A stretch of DNA of 64,000 bases from Amazonocrinis nigriterrae CENA67. GTDB taxonomy: Bacteria; Cyanobacteriota; Cyanobacteriia; Cyanobacteriales; Nostocaceae. The first letter of the stretch is position 1, and each line of letters opens with the position of its first letter. The stretch is taken from NCBI RefSeq assembly GCF_016056305.1, contig NZ_JAECZC010000102.1:74884-138883 (forward strand), read 5' to 3'. Below the pieces are notes generated by a model, which did no database searches, had not been told where the DNA came from, and saw only the letters and a program-made list of their open reading frames with translations. The position numbers and the translations under genes are program-made. This document shows positions 43,470 to 51,472 of this stretch, in pieces.

Positions 43470-43943
43470 CTAAATCGGTTTGATAAATAGATCCGCTTCA
43501 GCCAGCCGTCGCCTTTTCAAACCCTGCTCAACACTCGATCCTGGGTTTCTGTATTTTACGAATACTTCTTTGGCTAAAGCCCAATTCTTGGTCTTGAGCA
43601 TAGTGGTAATGCTATTAAAGTTGGGCGAACCGTAGAAAGTCGCACCCAAATTATAGCCAAAGCTGAGCAACGCGCCTTGTTGGTTGATGTTGAGTTCGCC
43701 CCAGCAAGGGATTTTTTGCAGCTGCGGTAGGTAGTTATTTTCTAGTTGGTGTAGCAGCAATTCATCAGCTTGTTGTTGGGTGATGCGATCGCCTAATTTC
43801 CATTCGCCACCATCCAGTTTACGAGTACATCCCCAACCGATAGTGATTGGCTTGTTGCCCGTGAGGGGATCGGGGTAAGCAGATAAATAGCAGCCTTCAA
43901 ATTGTTTAATTAGTTCGACACCTGAAAGGGGTAGTTTGGTCAT
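43470..43943 (-). CDS. T4-lysozyme-type endolysin (GH24)
   Basis: 157 aa, normal endolysin length. The catalytic set is visible: Glu16 in IKQFEGCYL, Asp25 in AYPDPLTG and the following TIGWGCT. C-terminal helical lobe ends VFVKYRNPGSSVEQGLKRRR. No signal peptide is seen, so release would need a holin (candidates are the membrane proteins near 41.5 kb). It cuts muramic-glucosamine bonds to lyse the host. Confidence 0.92.
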   Translation of the reverse strand: MTKLPLSGVELIKQFEGCYLSAYPDPLTGNKPITIGWGCTRKLDGGEWKLGDRITQQQADELLLHQLENNYLPQLQKIPCWGELNINQQGALLSFGYNLGATFYGSPNFNSITTMLKTKNWALAKEVFVKYRNPGSSVEQGLKRRRLAEADLFIKPI

Positions 43944-43980
43944 AAGTGTGTTTTAAGCTTACCGTTCCACCCCATTTGCG

Positions 43981-44286
43981 CTACACTTCATCTCCCTTTT
44001 TTTGGAGACGAGTAGCGATCACTTCTACTAAATATTGCTCTAAAGATTTGCCACTAGCAGCAGCCTGCAACCTTAATTCATCAAAATGCTTATCTTGATT
44101 TCGCATCGCGTAAGTCTCTAGTGCAGTGGCGATTACGCCACTAAGATTTTTTTTGGTGGCAATGGACGCAGCCACCAGCTTGATATACAGCGATGCAGGC
44201 ATCTCAGAAGTAGTCAACCTTTTGCGCTGAATTTCTTCTAAAATACCGACTTTTTCTAACTCCTCAATTAACCTTTCTATGTCCAT
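43981..44286 (-). CDS. Small helical protein (CopG-like?), unknown
   Basis: 101 aa. A strand-helix-like N-terminus (MDIERLIEELEKVGILEEIQRKRLTTSEM) and helices with a ribbon-helix-helix flavour (MPASLYIKLVAASIATKKNLSGVIATALETY). An inverted repeat (44307-44326) lies 20 bases upstream of its start and may be its operator. Confidence 0.5.
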   Translation of the reverse strand: MDIERLIEELEKVGILEEIQRKRLTTSEMPASLYIKLVAASIATKKNLSGVIATALETYAMRNQDKHFDELRLQAAASGKSLEQYLVEVIATRLQKKGDEV

Positions 44287-44306
44287 GCTTGCAATTGATC
44301 CTAATT

Positions 44307-44326
44307 TTGATGCATCATAGCATCAA
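44307..44326. promoter_or_regulatory. Operator-like dyad
   Basis: TTGATGC-ATCATA-GCATCAA, a perfect 7-base inverted repeat with a 6-base spacer between two divergent genes, a likely binding site for a dimeric repressor. Confidence 0.5.
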
Positions 44327-44408
44327 AGGAGATGCCCCTGGCGCTGACGACACCAGAGGACTTCCCGGCCTGTAACTACGAAAATGCCTACAGGAGGGCA
44401 ACATTATT

Positions 44409-44645
44409 ATGACCGATGACGTTCTCCCCTTGATGCACCCAAGGGAATTTCTTTCGCAATTTCCCCTTACCTACAGGGAGCTTGCGAAATATTTGGGCGT
44501 AACAATTGACGCTGTACAAAATTGGATGGGCGATCGCGCACGACCGTCTAAGCAAACCCAAAGACAGGTCGCAGACTTCGCGGCCAGACTTAAAGAGAAC
44601 CCTGACTTGAGAAAAACTGTATTAGCTACAGAATGTGATGAGTAA
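44409..44645 (+). CDS. Small HTH protein
   Basis: 78 aa from ATG at 44409 with a good ribosome-binding site (AGGAGG 44392-44397, 11 bases upstream). TYRELAKYLGVTIDAVQNWMGDRARPSK is a helix-turn-helix. The gene is followed by a terminator (44674-44695). A possible regulator of the 44.8-49.5 kb operon or of the divergent gene. Confidence 0.72.
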   Translation: MTDDVLPLMHPREFLSQFPLTYRELAKYLGVTIDAVQNWMGDRARPSKQTQRQVADFAARLKENPDLRKTVLATECDE

Positions 44646-44673
44646 TCTGTAATAACTACATAATCAACTATTG

Positions 44674-44695
44674 CCCGCTTTAGTGCGGGTTTTTT
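44674..44695 (+). terminator. Rho-independent terminator
   Basis: CCCGC, loop TTTAGT, GCGGG, then six T. Confidence 0.85.
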
Positions 44696-44718
44696 ATTGT
44701 GTGTATAGCGATGTTAAT

Positions 44719-44751
44719 GCACAGTGAACGCACAGTAAATGCTTAGTGATA
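44719..44751. promoter_or_regulatory. Three 11-base direct repeats
   Basis: GCACAGTGAAC, GCACAGTAAAT and GCTTAGTGATA, each 11 bases, about one helical turn apart, in the leader of the membrane-protein operon. Probably an operator array (inference). Confidence 0.5.
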
Positions 44752-44828
44752 AGCACTTTATTAGTAGGTTGTTATCGCACTGATAACACGCTGTGAACAG
44801 CTTCAAAATTTTGACTATTAACTACGTA

Positions 44829-45242
44829 ATGAACAAGGAATGGAGACAAGAACTTTTTAAAACCAAATCAGAGAAAACAGAGCTAAATCCCTTGGGTTTT
44901 CCCATGTCACAAGCCAAAGGATTGCGAATTTTGGATATTTGTCACACAACCTGGACGCGATGGGAAAAACTAGCCATGAGCATTCCAGAGTATGAATTTG
45001 TACAAATGCAATTAGACGCGATGGCAGACGTTACAGGTGGAATTACCCCAAAAGTTCCTTACCAGATTTGGGTCATTGGCAAGATAGGTGAAATTTTTAC
45101 CGAACTGCCGCATGGACTGCCCAAAAAAGGAATGGCCAAGGAGTATTTGAACCGAGACAAAGAACAGTACACGCGCTCTTGCTATGAAGAGGAACAGGCG
45201 CGGTATGCAATTAAAGCATTGGAGGCAGCAACAAGTGTTTAG
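44829..45242 (+). CDS. Protein of unknown function, first gene of membrane-protein operon
   Basis: 137 aa from ATG at 44829 (MNKEWRQELF); GTG at 44793 is an alternative. Soluble and helical (LGFPMSQAKGLRILDICHTTWTRWEKL). It ends within the start of the next gene, so the two are coupled. Unknown family. Confidence 0.62.
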   Translation: MNKEWRQELFKTKSEKTELNPLGFPMSQAKGLRILDICHTTWTRWEKLAMSIPEYEFVQMQLDAMADVTGGITPKVPYQIWVIGKIGEIFTELPHGLPKKGMAKEYLNRDKEQYTRSCYEEEQARYAIKALEAATSV

Positions 45243-46155
45243 CAAAGACGAATTATTTCAGTATTTCAAAGACTTCTCCCCAGAACAGGTATTGGGTGCG
45301 ATCGCGCAGCTAGCGGCTAAAGACAACAGCATCAATCCTAATGCTGAAAGTTTCCCCAGTAGCATAGTTGATCAATTAAAAGCCATACTCAAGCCTGTAT
45401 CTATTAAAAAGGGTGCTAAGCAGCTTGCACCCGTTGAGAAGAATGTGGTAGCCGAAATTCAAAATGAAGAAGAGACGATTTCGCGCCAAGAATTGCTGCA
45501 ATATTTCGACAAGTACGAGCCAGCAAAAATTGATGAAGCGCTCTTGCGGCTGGGTCAAGATCCAAGCCAGAAAAATTATCCTCTGGTTATCGCAGACAGG
45601 CTAGACCGTGCATTCATGCTGATTGAATCAGCACTAGCCAAGCAAGAGGAAGCAGGTTTGACGGGTGATTTAGCTCAATTGCAAAATTTAGCTTTTGAGA
45701 TGGCATCCAGCCAAACCGATATCCCGCAACAGATATTTGCTGAACTGATAGAAGTTGTGACTGGGAAGGCCATTGTTCAGGGTGCAGTGCTAGGCAAGCT
45801 CAGCAATTTAATTACCGAGCAGGTGTATCAAGATACAACCGCAGATTTCCTAGCTAACAAAATTGACGCTACAGGCGCTGATATAGCTGCCTTGTATGAA
45901 ATCTTGCAAGATCCCCAAAAACGGAATCAGATTTTGCAGCAGCACGGGCTGAAGACGGATACAGAACGCCAAGCCGAAACTTTAGTCCAAGCGACGAGTT
46001 CCACGGCAGAATTTGACCCAGATGCATTTTTGAAGGAGACAGAAGCAAAAAAGTTTGGACAGGAGCCAACCAATGGCAGCAAGTTCCGACCGAAGACTTC
46101 CAAGGATATCCAGAAGATGAGTCTCGCTATTTTGACCGAGCTTCAGAAATTTTAG
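45235..46155 (+). CDS. Protein of unknown function (helical repeats)
   Basis: 306 aa from GTG at 45235, with GGAGG at 45221-45225 as ribosome-binding site; the overlap with the preceding stop is 8 bases. It contains two similar blocks (KDELFQYFKDFSPEQVLGAIAQLA and RQELLQYFDKYEPAKIDEALLRLG), a recurrent helical repeat, and long amphipathic helices. No enzyme motif is seen; it may be a scaffold in the operon's complex. Confidence 0.66.
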   Translation: MFSKDELFQYFKDFSPEQVLGAIAQLAAKDNSINPNAESFPSSIVDQLKAILKPVSIKKGAKQLAPVEKNVVAEIQNEEETISRQELLQYFDKYEPAKIDEALLRLGQDPSQKNYPLVIADRLDRAFMLIESALAKQEEAGLTGDLAQLQNLAFEMASSQTDIPQQIFAELIEVVTGKAIVQGAVLGKLSNLITEQVYQDTTADFLANKIDATGADIAALYEILQDPQKRNQILQQHGLKTDTERQAETLVQATSSTAEFDPDAFLKETEAKKFGQEPTNGSKFRPKTSKDIQKMSLAILTELQKF

Positions 46156-46178
46156 ATACTTTAGACAATTCTGAATTC

Positions 46179-46658
46179 ATGAAATTCTTACGCCGCCGAC
46201 CCGTCTACGCTTGGGGCTTCGCTGGATTATGCGTTTGCCTTGCCTTTTCATACCCAAATCTCAAAGCCAACTGGGAAGGCATGAGCAAACTGCAAACTCA
46301 AACCCGCATCAACACCCAACAAGCTTGGGAATTGAAAGCCTCTCAGCAAGCTACAGACAAACAAGCTGCGATCGCAGAAGACAGGTACAACAAAGGCTGT
46401 TTGTTTGTAGTCACAAGCCGCAGCAATCAACAGACGGCATTAACAGCAGGTGAACCAGTCATGGACAAAGCCCGCAACACGCCGCTCCAGCCTGGAGCAA
46501 TAGTGTGTGATGTATTTGGTACGACTGGCAAGATTGTGCCTTCTGAAAATGGGCCAGTCGTAAGCGAGATTGCTTTCACTGGAGACAGCAGTGTAGTTGA
46601 TGCAGCTTATGCCAAACGTAATCGCAGTAAATCAGCCAATTTACCTCCACGACAATAG
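46179..46658 (+). CDS. Single-pass membrane protein, unknown
   Basis: 159 aa. A basic N-terminus (MKFLRRRPVYAWG) is followed by a membrane segment (FAGLCVCLAFSYP), then a coiled coil (SKLQTQTRINTQQAWELKASQQATDKQAAI) and a small beta domain. The outside domain could bind other operon products. Confidence 0.65.
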   Translation: MKFLRRRPVYAWGFAGLCVCLAFSYPNLKANWEGMSKLQTQTRINTQQAWELKASQQATDKQAAIAEDRYNKGCLFVVTSRSNQQTALTAGEPVMDKARNTPLQPGAIVCDVFGTTGKIVPSENGPVVSEIAFTGDSSVVDAAYAKRNRSKSANLPPRQ

Positions 46659-46659
46659 T

Positions 46660-46833
46660 ATGGAAGCCGAAATAAAAAATGCTATCGGACTTGGTTCACC
46701 GCAGCTAACACCGGAGCCGACAGCACAAGTTCTAGAAATTCAAAAACCAGAAGTGACAATCTATGATTTTGGCCGCCTGATGGACGAAAGTGAACCAGTC
46801 CGAAACCACAAAAATCGCAGATATGAACAATAA
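46660..46833 (+). CDS. Short acidic protein, unknown
   Basis: 57 aa from ATG at 46660 (MEAEIKNAIGLGSP). It is between two membrane-protein genes and overlaps the next start. Function unknown. Confidence 0.55.
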   Translation: MEAEIKNAIGLGSPQLTPEPTAQVLEIQKPEVTIYDFGRLMDESEPVRNHKNRRYEQ

Positions 46834-47530
46834 CAATAGACAGCGCCGATCATCGCCCAATTCAATTGCCCGAAAGTGGGTGCGGTTTGTATTTTGGATA
46901 GCCATTGGGGTGGCTATACCGTTTGCGTATTTCAATATCTTGCCGTATACCCAAGCCGTGAGATTCCTACTTGGTAAAAGCGCAGATACTGGGTTTAGTC
47001 AGTTGATTTCTATCTTGCCTGTTATCGGGTGGATTGCTAATTCAATTGGTGCAGGTATTCACTGGATTATCGGTGCATTGGTGTGGGGACTACTGCAACT
47101 AGTCGAGCTATTCCCAATCATTTTGAAATACGATCACAAGTTCATGGGCAGCGTGATTCGGGATGCGGAATCTGCAACTAAGTTTGAGATTCGAGAGGAT
47201 GATCCGCCAACGCTGCAAGCCCTAAAAAGGTGGTATAACAAGTTTCCTTATGTCACCTTTGAGAGAGCTTTGATATATGCTGCGATCGCCTACTTGATCG
47301 ATTTTTGTATCAGTTTCTTCACCTACACTCCCATCAAAGGCAATTTATTCGATTTTGGATTCATTATTTTAAGTGGGCAGTTTGATCAACTTGATTGGTC
47401 AAACCTAGCAAGTCTAGTGACTACGATGTTTGTGATTGAGGTGATTGTTGTGATTCTGCTCTGGTTGGATAGAATCACATACTATATGAAAATTGCCCAC
47501 AGCAATACTGCACAATACCGCGACAGATGA
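46823..47530 (+). CDS. Multi-pass membrane protein, unknown
   Basis: 235 aa from ATG at 46823 (MNNNNRQRRSS). About four hydrophobic segments (FVFWIAIGVAIPFAYFNILPY, SILPVIGWIANSIGAGIHWII, a segment near ALIYAAIAYLIDFCISFF, and VTTMFVIEVIVVILLWLD). It overlaps the next gene as ATGA. Could form the membrane part of the following ATPase system. Confidence 0.66.
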   Translation: MNNNNRQRRSSPNSIARKWVRFVFWIAIGVAIPFAYFNILPYTQAVRFLLGKSADTGFSQLISILPVIGWIANSIGAGIHWIIGALVWGLLQLVELFPIILKYDHKFMGSVIRDAESATKFEIREDDPPTLQALKRWYNKFPYVTFERALIYAAIAYLIDFCISFFTYTPIKGNLFDFGFIILSGQFDQLDWSNLASLVTTMFVIEVIVVILLWLDRITYYMKIAHSNTAQYRDR

Positions 47531-47925
47531 AGAAAGGCACGGTGTATCTGGTGAACGCCAAAGGCACAAACAGATACAAAATCGGGTATACCAATAGGCG
47601 GATTGAGGAGCGTCTAGCAGAACTCAGTGGTGGGCAAAGTCCTTTTCCGCTAGTGGTTACAAAAACCATCTTGGTGGAAGATGCCCACACTGTAGAACTA
47701 GGATTCCATCACAAGTTTGCAGATTGTCGTAAGTATGGCGAATGGTTTGAATTTGATGGCGATCGCCTAAAAGAAGTCTGCAAACTTATGGATGAAGCCG
47801 CCAAACACCAGGGAGAGGGAATCTCTTTTTTAGCACCACTGGCAGTAGCTCTAACACTCCTACTCGGCTACTGCCACCAATACCAACCCCCAACAAAAAT
47901 CACACCAATTATGCAGAAAAAATGA
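47527..47925 (+). CDS. T5orf172-type (GIY-YIG-like) domain protein with C-terminal membrane segment
   Basis: 132 aa. N-terminal MKKGTVYLVNAKGTNRYKIGYTNRRIEERLAELS, FHHKFADCRKYGEWFEFDGD and an alternating pattern fit the T5orf172/Bro-type nuclease-like domain. A single hydrophobic segment (FLAPLAVALTLLLGYC, ~100-118) then anchors it. Tightly coupled to both neighbours by ATGA overlaps. Combination of this domain with a membrane anchor is unusual. Confidence 0.72.
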   Translation: MKKGTVYLVNAKGTNRYKIGYTNRRIEERLAELSGGQSPFPLVVTKTILVEDAHTVELGFHHKFADCRKYGEWFEFDGDRLKEVCKLMDEAAKHQGEGISFLAPLAVALTLLLGYCHQYQPPTKITPIMQKK

Positions 47926-49469
47926 GCGCCTTCAACCCACTACCAAGCTCTCGACAATTAACACCACAAGAATGGCAAAGTATTGCGATTGATTCGTTAA
48001 ATAGCAATGCTCAATTTGTAATTGTCGGTAGCGTGGTCGGTGGGATAATCGCGGCTTCCGTAACAGCCTTTCCACCAACATTTTTTGTGATTGCTGGCTG
48101 TGGCATTTATGAAGGTTTTCGCCGCATTAAAGAAGTTGGCAGAAACCATAAAGCCATCACAACCTACAATTGTGTGGCACACGTTTTATCAGGAGACGAC
48201 CTGCGTGATTACTGTTATCAAGTTGGCTATCAAGAAGCTGTCCGACAAGTCAGATGGGCGATACAACATGAGTATGTTGTTTCTGATGATGCACTTGATT
48301 TAGCTGAATCGCCTGGAAAGTTCATGTTGAGCGCGGCGGCTCCAGCGCCATTACCAGCAGGACAAAACTATTCTGCACCTACTGTAATTACTCCAGTACC
48401 AGCACCTACTGTAACTGCGCCATTACCAGTTCAAAACTATTCTGCACCTGCTGTAATTACCGCACCACCGCCAGTAATTGAATATCCTACGCCTACTATC
48501 CAAACTCAAATCAGCAACTATGCGCCGCCTGTTTCCGCCGAGATAAACTTAATCGAAGCGATGGTAGGGAGAGAGATCAGAAATCAACTATTCGTCGGTA
48601 TTCAAGGTGCTGGTAAGGGTGTATTTGTCAGCAATGCGCTGGCAGGTATTCGCAAATATCACCCCCGGCGCAAAATCTTTGTGATTGACCCAAAGGGGAA
48701 AGATGAAGAACTGGGTTACTGGGAGAACCATGCTGACTATCTTCACCGAGCCAAGATATTAGAAATGCAACCACATGAGGTGGTGGCATGGATTCAGGAG
48801 TGCTTTGAGGAATACGCCAAGATTCCAGGTGAGTGCTTGCTATTTCTAGATGAAGGCATAGCTGTTTCCTCTTCCTTCAAAGCCCAAAGAGGCGCGATTT
48901 CTTGGTTAAAAAACAAGGTTTCACACTTCGTTTCTTTGGGTGATGGCGATGGCAAGAATTTCTGGATGGCCATTCAAAATGGTGATGCTGTTGATTTGGG
49001 TATTTCCGGAGGTATGCGTAGTCAGCTAAACCCGTACGTCATTATCAATCCCAAGCAGATGGCTGCTTATGAAAGTGTTATTAACTTAGAGCTACTACCC
49101 AGAGATAAAAAACCAAGCTCAGAAGAAATTACCGCGATCGCAAGCCGATCACCTGTAGGGAGAGCCTTATATCACGGCGCCCTCAATGAATGGATGCCAA
49201 TGCAAAAATTGGAGAATTTCTCTGGCTTTGACCGTGACACCCGTACCTTTATTAAAGGTAGTAACACTGCCACAATTGCACCACCAACTGGGCAAGTTGC
49301 AGCTTTATTTAAAAAGCTAGAAGCGACTCAAGAAACAGTTTTGGCTAGGTTTATCGCTTACGAACTAGGAATACTTGGCGAAAAACACGAACAAATGAAA
49401 CAGCGGATTGCAGAAGCTATCAACCAGCACGGTAGAAAGGACTTACAACGCAAATTTGTAGATATATGA
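47922..49469 (+). CDS. Membrane-anchored P-loop NTPase (FtsK/TraD- or Zot-like)
   Basis: 515 aa. Two N-terminal hydrophobic segments (FVIVGSVVGGIIAASVTAF, PPTFFVIAGCGIY), a Pro/Ala-rich linker (~145-200) and a cytoplasmic P-loop domain: Walker A GIQGAGKG (about residues 227-234), Walker B LLFLDEG, then FWMAIQNGDAVDLGI. Such proteins move DNA or assemble envelope complexes. Last gene of the operon and followed by a strong hairpin (49532-49564). Whether it pumps DNA, secretes virions or resists other phages is unknown. Confidence 0.78.
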   Translation: MSAFNPLPSSRQLTPQEWQSIAIDSLNSNAQFVIVGSVVGGIIAASVTAFPPTFFVIAGCGIYEGFRRIKEVGRNHKAITTYNCVAHVLSGDDLRDYCYQVGYQEAVRQVRWAIQHEYVVSDDALDLAESPGKFMLSAAAPAPLPAGQNYSAPTVITPVPAPTVTAPLPVQNYSAPAVITAPPPVIEYPTPTIQTQISNYAPPVSAEINLIEAMVGREIRNQLFVGIQGAGKGVFVSNALAGIRKYHPRRKIFVIDPKGKDEELGYWENHADYLHRAKILEMQPHEVVAWIQECFEEYAKIPGECLLFLDEGIAVSSSFKAQRGAISWLKNKVSHFVSLGDGDGKNFWMAIQNGDAVDLGISGGMRSQLNPYVIINPKQMAAYESVINLELLPRDKKPSSEEITAIASRSPVGRALYHGALNEWMPMQKLENFSGFDRDTRTFIKGSNTATIAPPTGQVAALFKKLEATQETVLARFIAYELGILGEKHEQMKQRIAEAINQHGRKDLQRKFVDI

Positions 49470-49531
49470 CGTTAAACAAAACAATCTTGAATCGCGTGTC
49501 CAAGAATTAGACAAAATCGTTACCAAAAATA

Positions 49532-49564
49532 ATATTTGGCATTCAATCAATGAATGCCAAATAT
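49532..49564. terminator. Perfect 14-bp hairpin after the NTPase
   Basis: ATATTTGGCATTCA pairs with TGAATGCCAAATAT, loop ATCAA, 62 bases beyond the NTPase stop codon. No long T-run, but a likely transcript end. Confidence 0.6.
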
Positions 49565-49569
49565 ACTAG

Positions 49570-49865
49570 AAACTCATAGGATTTGTTGAAGAAGGCAGGT
49601 ATGCAGGAGGCAGAGGGCAGAAGGTTCTTTTCAGAAGGGGATTCAAACCCCTCCTGAAAAGGAGCCACCTTTCTTGAAATTTGGTGGGGGTCTTAAACCC
49701 TTGCTCCCTCCGGTCGCGCAGATGGTTCGGGCACTCAGGAGAAGGGATAAATCCATAAAAGCCTTCTGCCCTCTGCCCTCTGCCTTTCTTGATAAACTTC
49801 CATCAAGCGGCGTGGCCGCTTGATGGAAGTTTATCAAGAAATACTCCTATATTTTGTAGGCGTTG
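49570..49865. repeat. Repeat-rich non-coding region with a 27-bp perfect hairpin
   Basis: Holds GAGGCAGA-type short repeats (49600-49625 and 49764-49783), a 12-bp inverted repeat around 49627-49659 (TTTTCAG ... CTGAAAA), and a perfect 27-base-arm palindrome at 49785-49841 with loop GTG. No coding frame of note. It separates two convergent operons. Confidence 0.75.
49785..49841. repeat. Long perfect palindrome (27-base arms)
   Basis: Arms from TTTCTTGATAAAC... to ...CATCAAGCGGC and its complement, loop GTG. Such a long perfect arm is unstable in many hosts and is usually a small mobile palindrome or strong bidirectional terminator. Confidence 0.8.
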
Positions 49866-50480
49866 CTATTGCTCAAGTCTTCCATAGTCAATTCCTTCTA
49901 AAAACTTTAATTGCCCTGGCGTGATTTGATGCTCAAACACACCAGGACGAAACCTGTCGCGCCACACATTAGCAGGGCAGAAATTAATTCCTGCATTGGT
50001 GGCGCATTGTTCATCTTCTGGTCTGTCGCCTACCATCCAAGCTTCGCCAACTTCCACCAAACAGCTTTCTAAGTTGTGAAGAATCATTCCTGGATCTGGC
50101 TTGCGATAAGTTCCCACAAATTGCGGGAGTTCTTGACTCACGTTAGAAGCACTCAACTGCAATATTTTCCAACACTCCCGTCCCTCAAAATCGGGACAGA
50201 AATAAACTGAAAGCAACTCAGGTATTAACTGCATGGTAAATTGCATCTCAGCGATCGCATCAGTGAGTTCTTTGTAATACTTGCCAGTTTTCGGATTAAT
50301 TGATGAGCAACCGCCCTGATTTGATACGCCGATAATTGTCCATCCATTGTTGTGATAGTGAGTCACAGCTTTGTCGGCACCTTCTATCACTTTCACATCT
50401 TGCGGGTTCTGCTTGAAAGTTTCGCCACTGATAGTTTCAGTCAATGTGCCGTCGATGTCTACAAAGAGAAATTTTATCAT
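49866..50480 (-). CDS. HAD-superfamily phosphatase
   Basis: 204 aa from ATG at 50480 (MIKFLFVDIDGTLTET). HAD motif I FVDIDGTLT, motif II VSNQGG, motif III YRKPDPGM and motif IV GDRPEDEQCATNAG are present. The cap is small and the sequence resembles histidinol-phosphatase / polynucleotide-kinase-phosphatase HADs. On a phage it might act on DNA or RNA 3' phosphates or on nucleotides. It ends the leftward early operon. Confidence 0.82.
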   Translation of the reverse strand: MIKFLFVDIDGTLTETISGETFKQNPQDVKVIEGADKAVTHYHNNGWTIIGVSNQGGCSSINPKTGKYYKELTDAIAEMQFTMQLIPELLSVYFCPDFEGRECWKILQLSASNVSQELPQFVGTYRKPDPGMILHNLESCLVEVGEAWMVGDRPEDEQCATNAGINFCPANVWRDRFRPGVFEHQITPGQLKFLEGIDYGRLEQ

Positions 50481-50503
50481 TGCAATAATCTCACTAAAAA
50501 ACT

Positions 50504-51472
50504 TCAACTTATTACTGTATTTGGAAACTGCCTCATTTTTAAATCTTCTGGGAATTCAGCAATATCGCCACCTTTGCGATCGCTATACCCAAAAGCCAAA
50601 CCTGGCATAACGCAGCAATTGCTTCCCAGTTGTTTGACAAATACGGGAATCTCCGCCTCTTGACATTGGCGGGCAGCAGACCTTATCCAATCAATACTAC
50701 AAGGCCGCGCACCAGGGCCAGATTCACCACCGATAATCGCCCAACTTAAATCTGAATAAAAGCGCTTGTCTTTACACTTAAAACATTGTTTACGCCCTGC
50801 CACGCCTAAACGCGGCCCTGTACGTTTTTCATACCACAGTTGTTCACCTTGGCATTCTGGGCATATGAGCCACTCACTTAAATCAATCGCTTCAAGCAAT
50901 GGTTCGCATGATAAAAAGCGTGCAGCAGCAGGTATTTGTAATAGTGTTGGTATGCGTTTATTAGCCATTGCTTGATTCTCGACAGTCGTACCAATCCAAC
51001 AATTTTTCAAAGGCAGGGAGACAACAGGATGCTCTCTTGTGTAGGGTGTTCTCCCTGCTCTCAAAATTTCGTAGGCTTGGTAGTCAATAAAGGCAAACCT
51101 GTTCTCACGAGTCAAGTATTGCAGCGCACGATGAGGCCTTTTCGTAAGGATCTGAAAAGTGTGCTGTGGGCAAAGTGAAGCCACGGCTAGCACTTTATCA
51201 ATCCATTCATCAGGCACATTTTCATGGAATAAATCGCTCATTGAGCAGACGAATATGCGCTTAGGCTTTTTCCATCTCAATGGCTTGAGTAATTGGCTTT
51301 CTACGAACTCCACTGTTCCATCCCAGTCTTTCACCTTCTGGTATTGGGGGAACTGCTGAAGTCGTGCGGATTTTGCTGCGGTAGCAGCATAGCATCGCTC
51401 ACAGCCAGGACTTATGCGTGAACAACCAACTATCAAATTCCAAGTTTCGTCAGTCCATTGAATGGTGGTCAT
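50504..51472 (-). CDS. Phage Gp37/Gp68-like protein (DUF5131, radical-SAM-like)
   Basis: 322 aa. Starts TTIQWTDETWNLIVGCSRISPGCERCYA with a C-x6-C-x2-C cluster typical of this family (iron-sulfur binding inferred). WGTTVE-type text is here IGTTVENQAMANKRIP, and a CPECQGEQLW ... CFKCKDK zinc pair sits in the insert. C-terminal GGESGPGARPCSIDWIRSAARQCQEAEIPVFVKQLG. The reaction is not known. Overlaps the Gp3-like gene end by 23 bases. Confidence 0.85.
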   Translation of the reverse strand: MTTIQWTDETWNLIVGCSRISPGCERCYAATAAKSARLQQFPQYQKVKDWDGTVEFVESQLLKPLRWKKPKRIFVCSMSDLFHENVPDEWIDKVLAVASLCPQHTFQILTKRPHRALQYLTRENRFAFIDYQAYEILRAGRTPYTREHPVVSLPLKNCWIGTTVENQAMANKRIPTLLQIPAAARFLSCEPLLEAIDLSEWLICPECQGEQLWYEKRTGPRLGVAGRKQCFKCKDKRFYSDLSWAIIGGESGPGARPCSIDWIRSAARQCQEAEIPVFVKQLGSNCCVMPGLAFGYSDRKGGDIAEFPEDLKMRQFPNTVIS

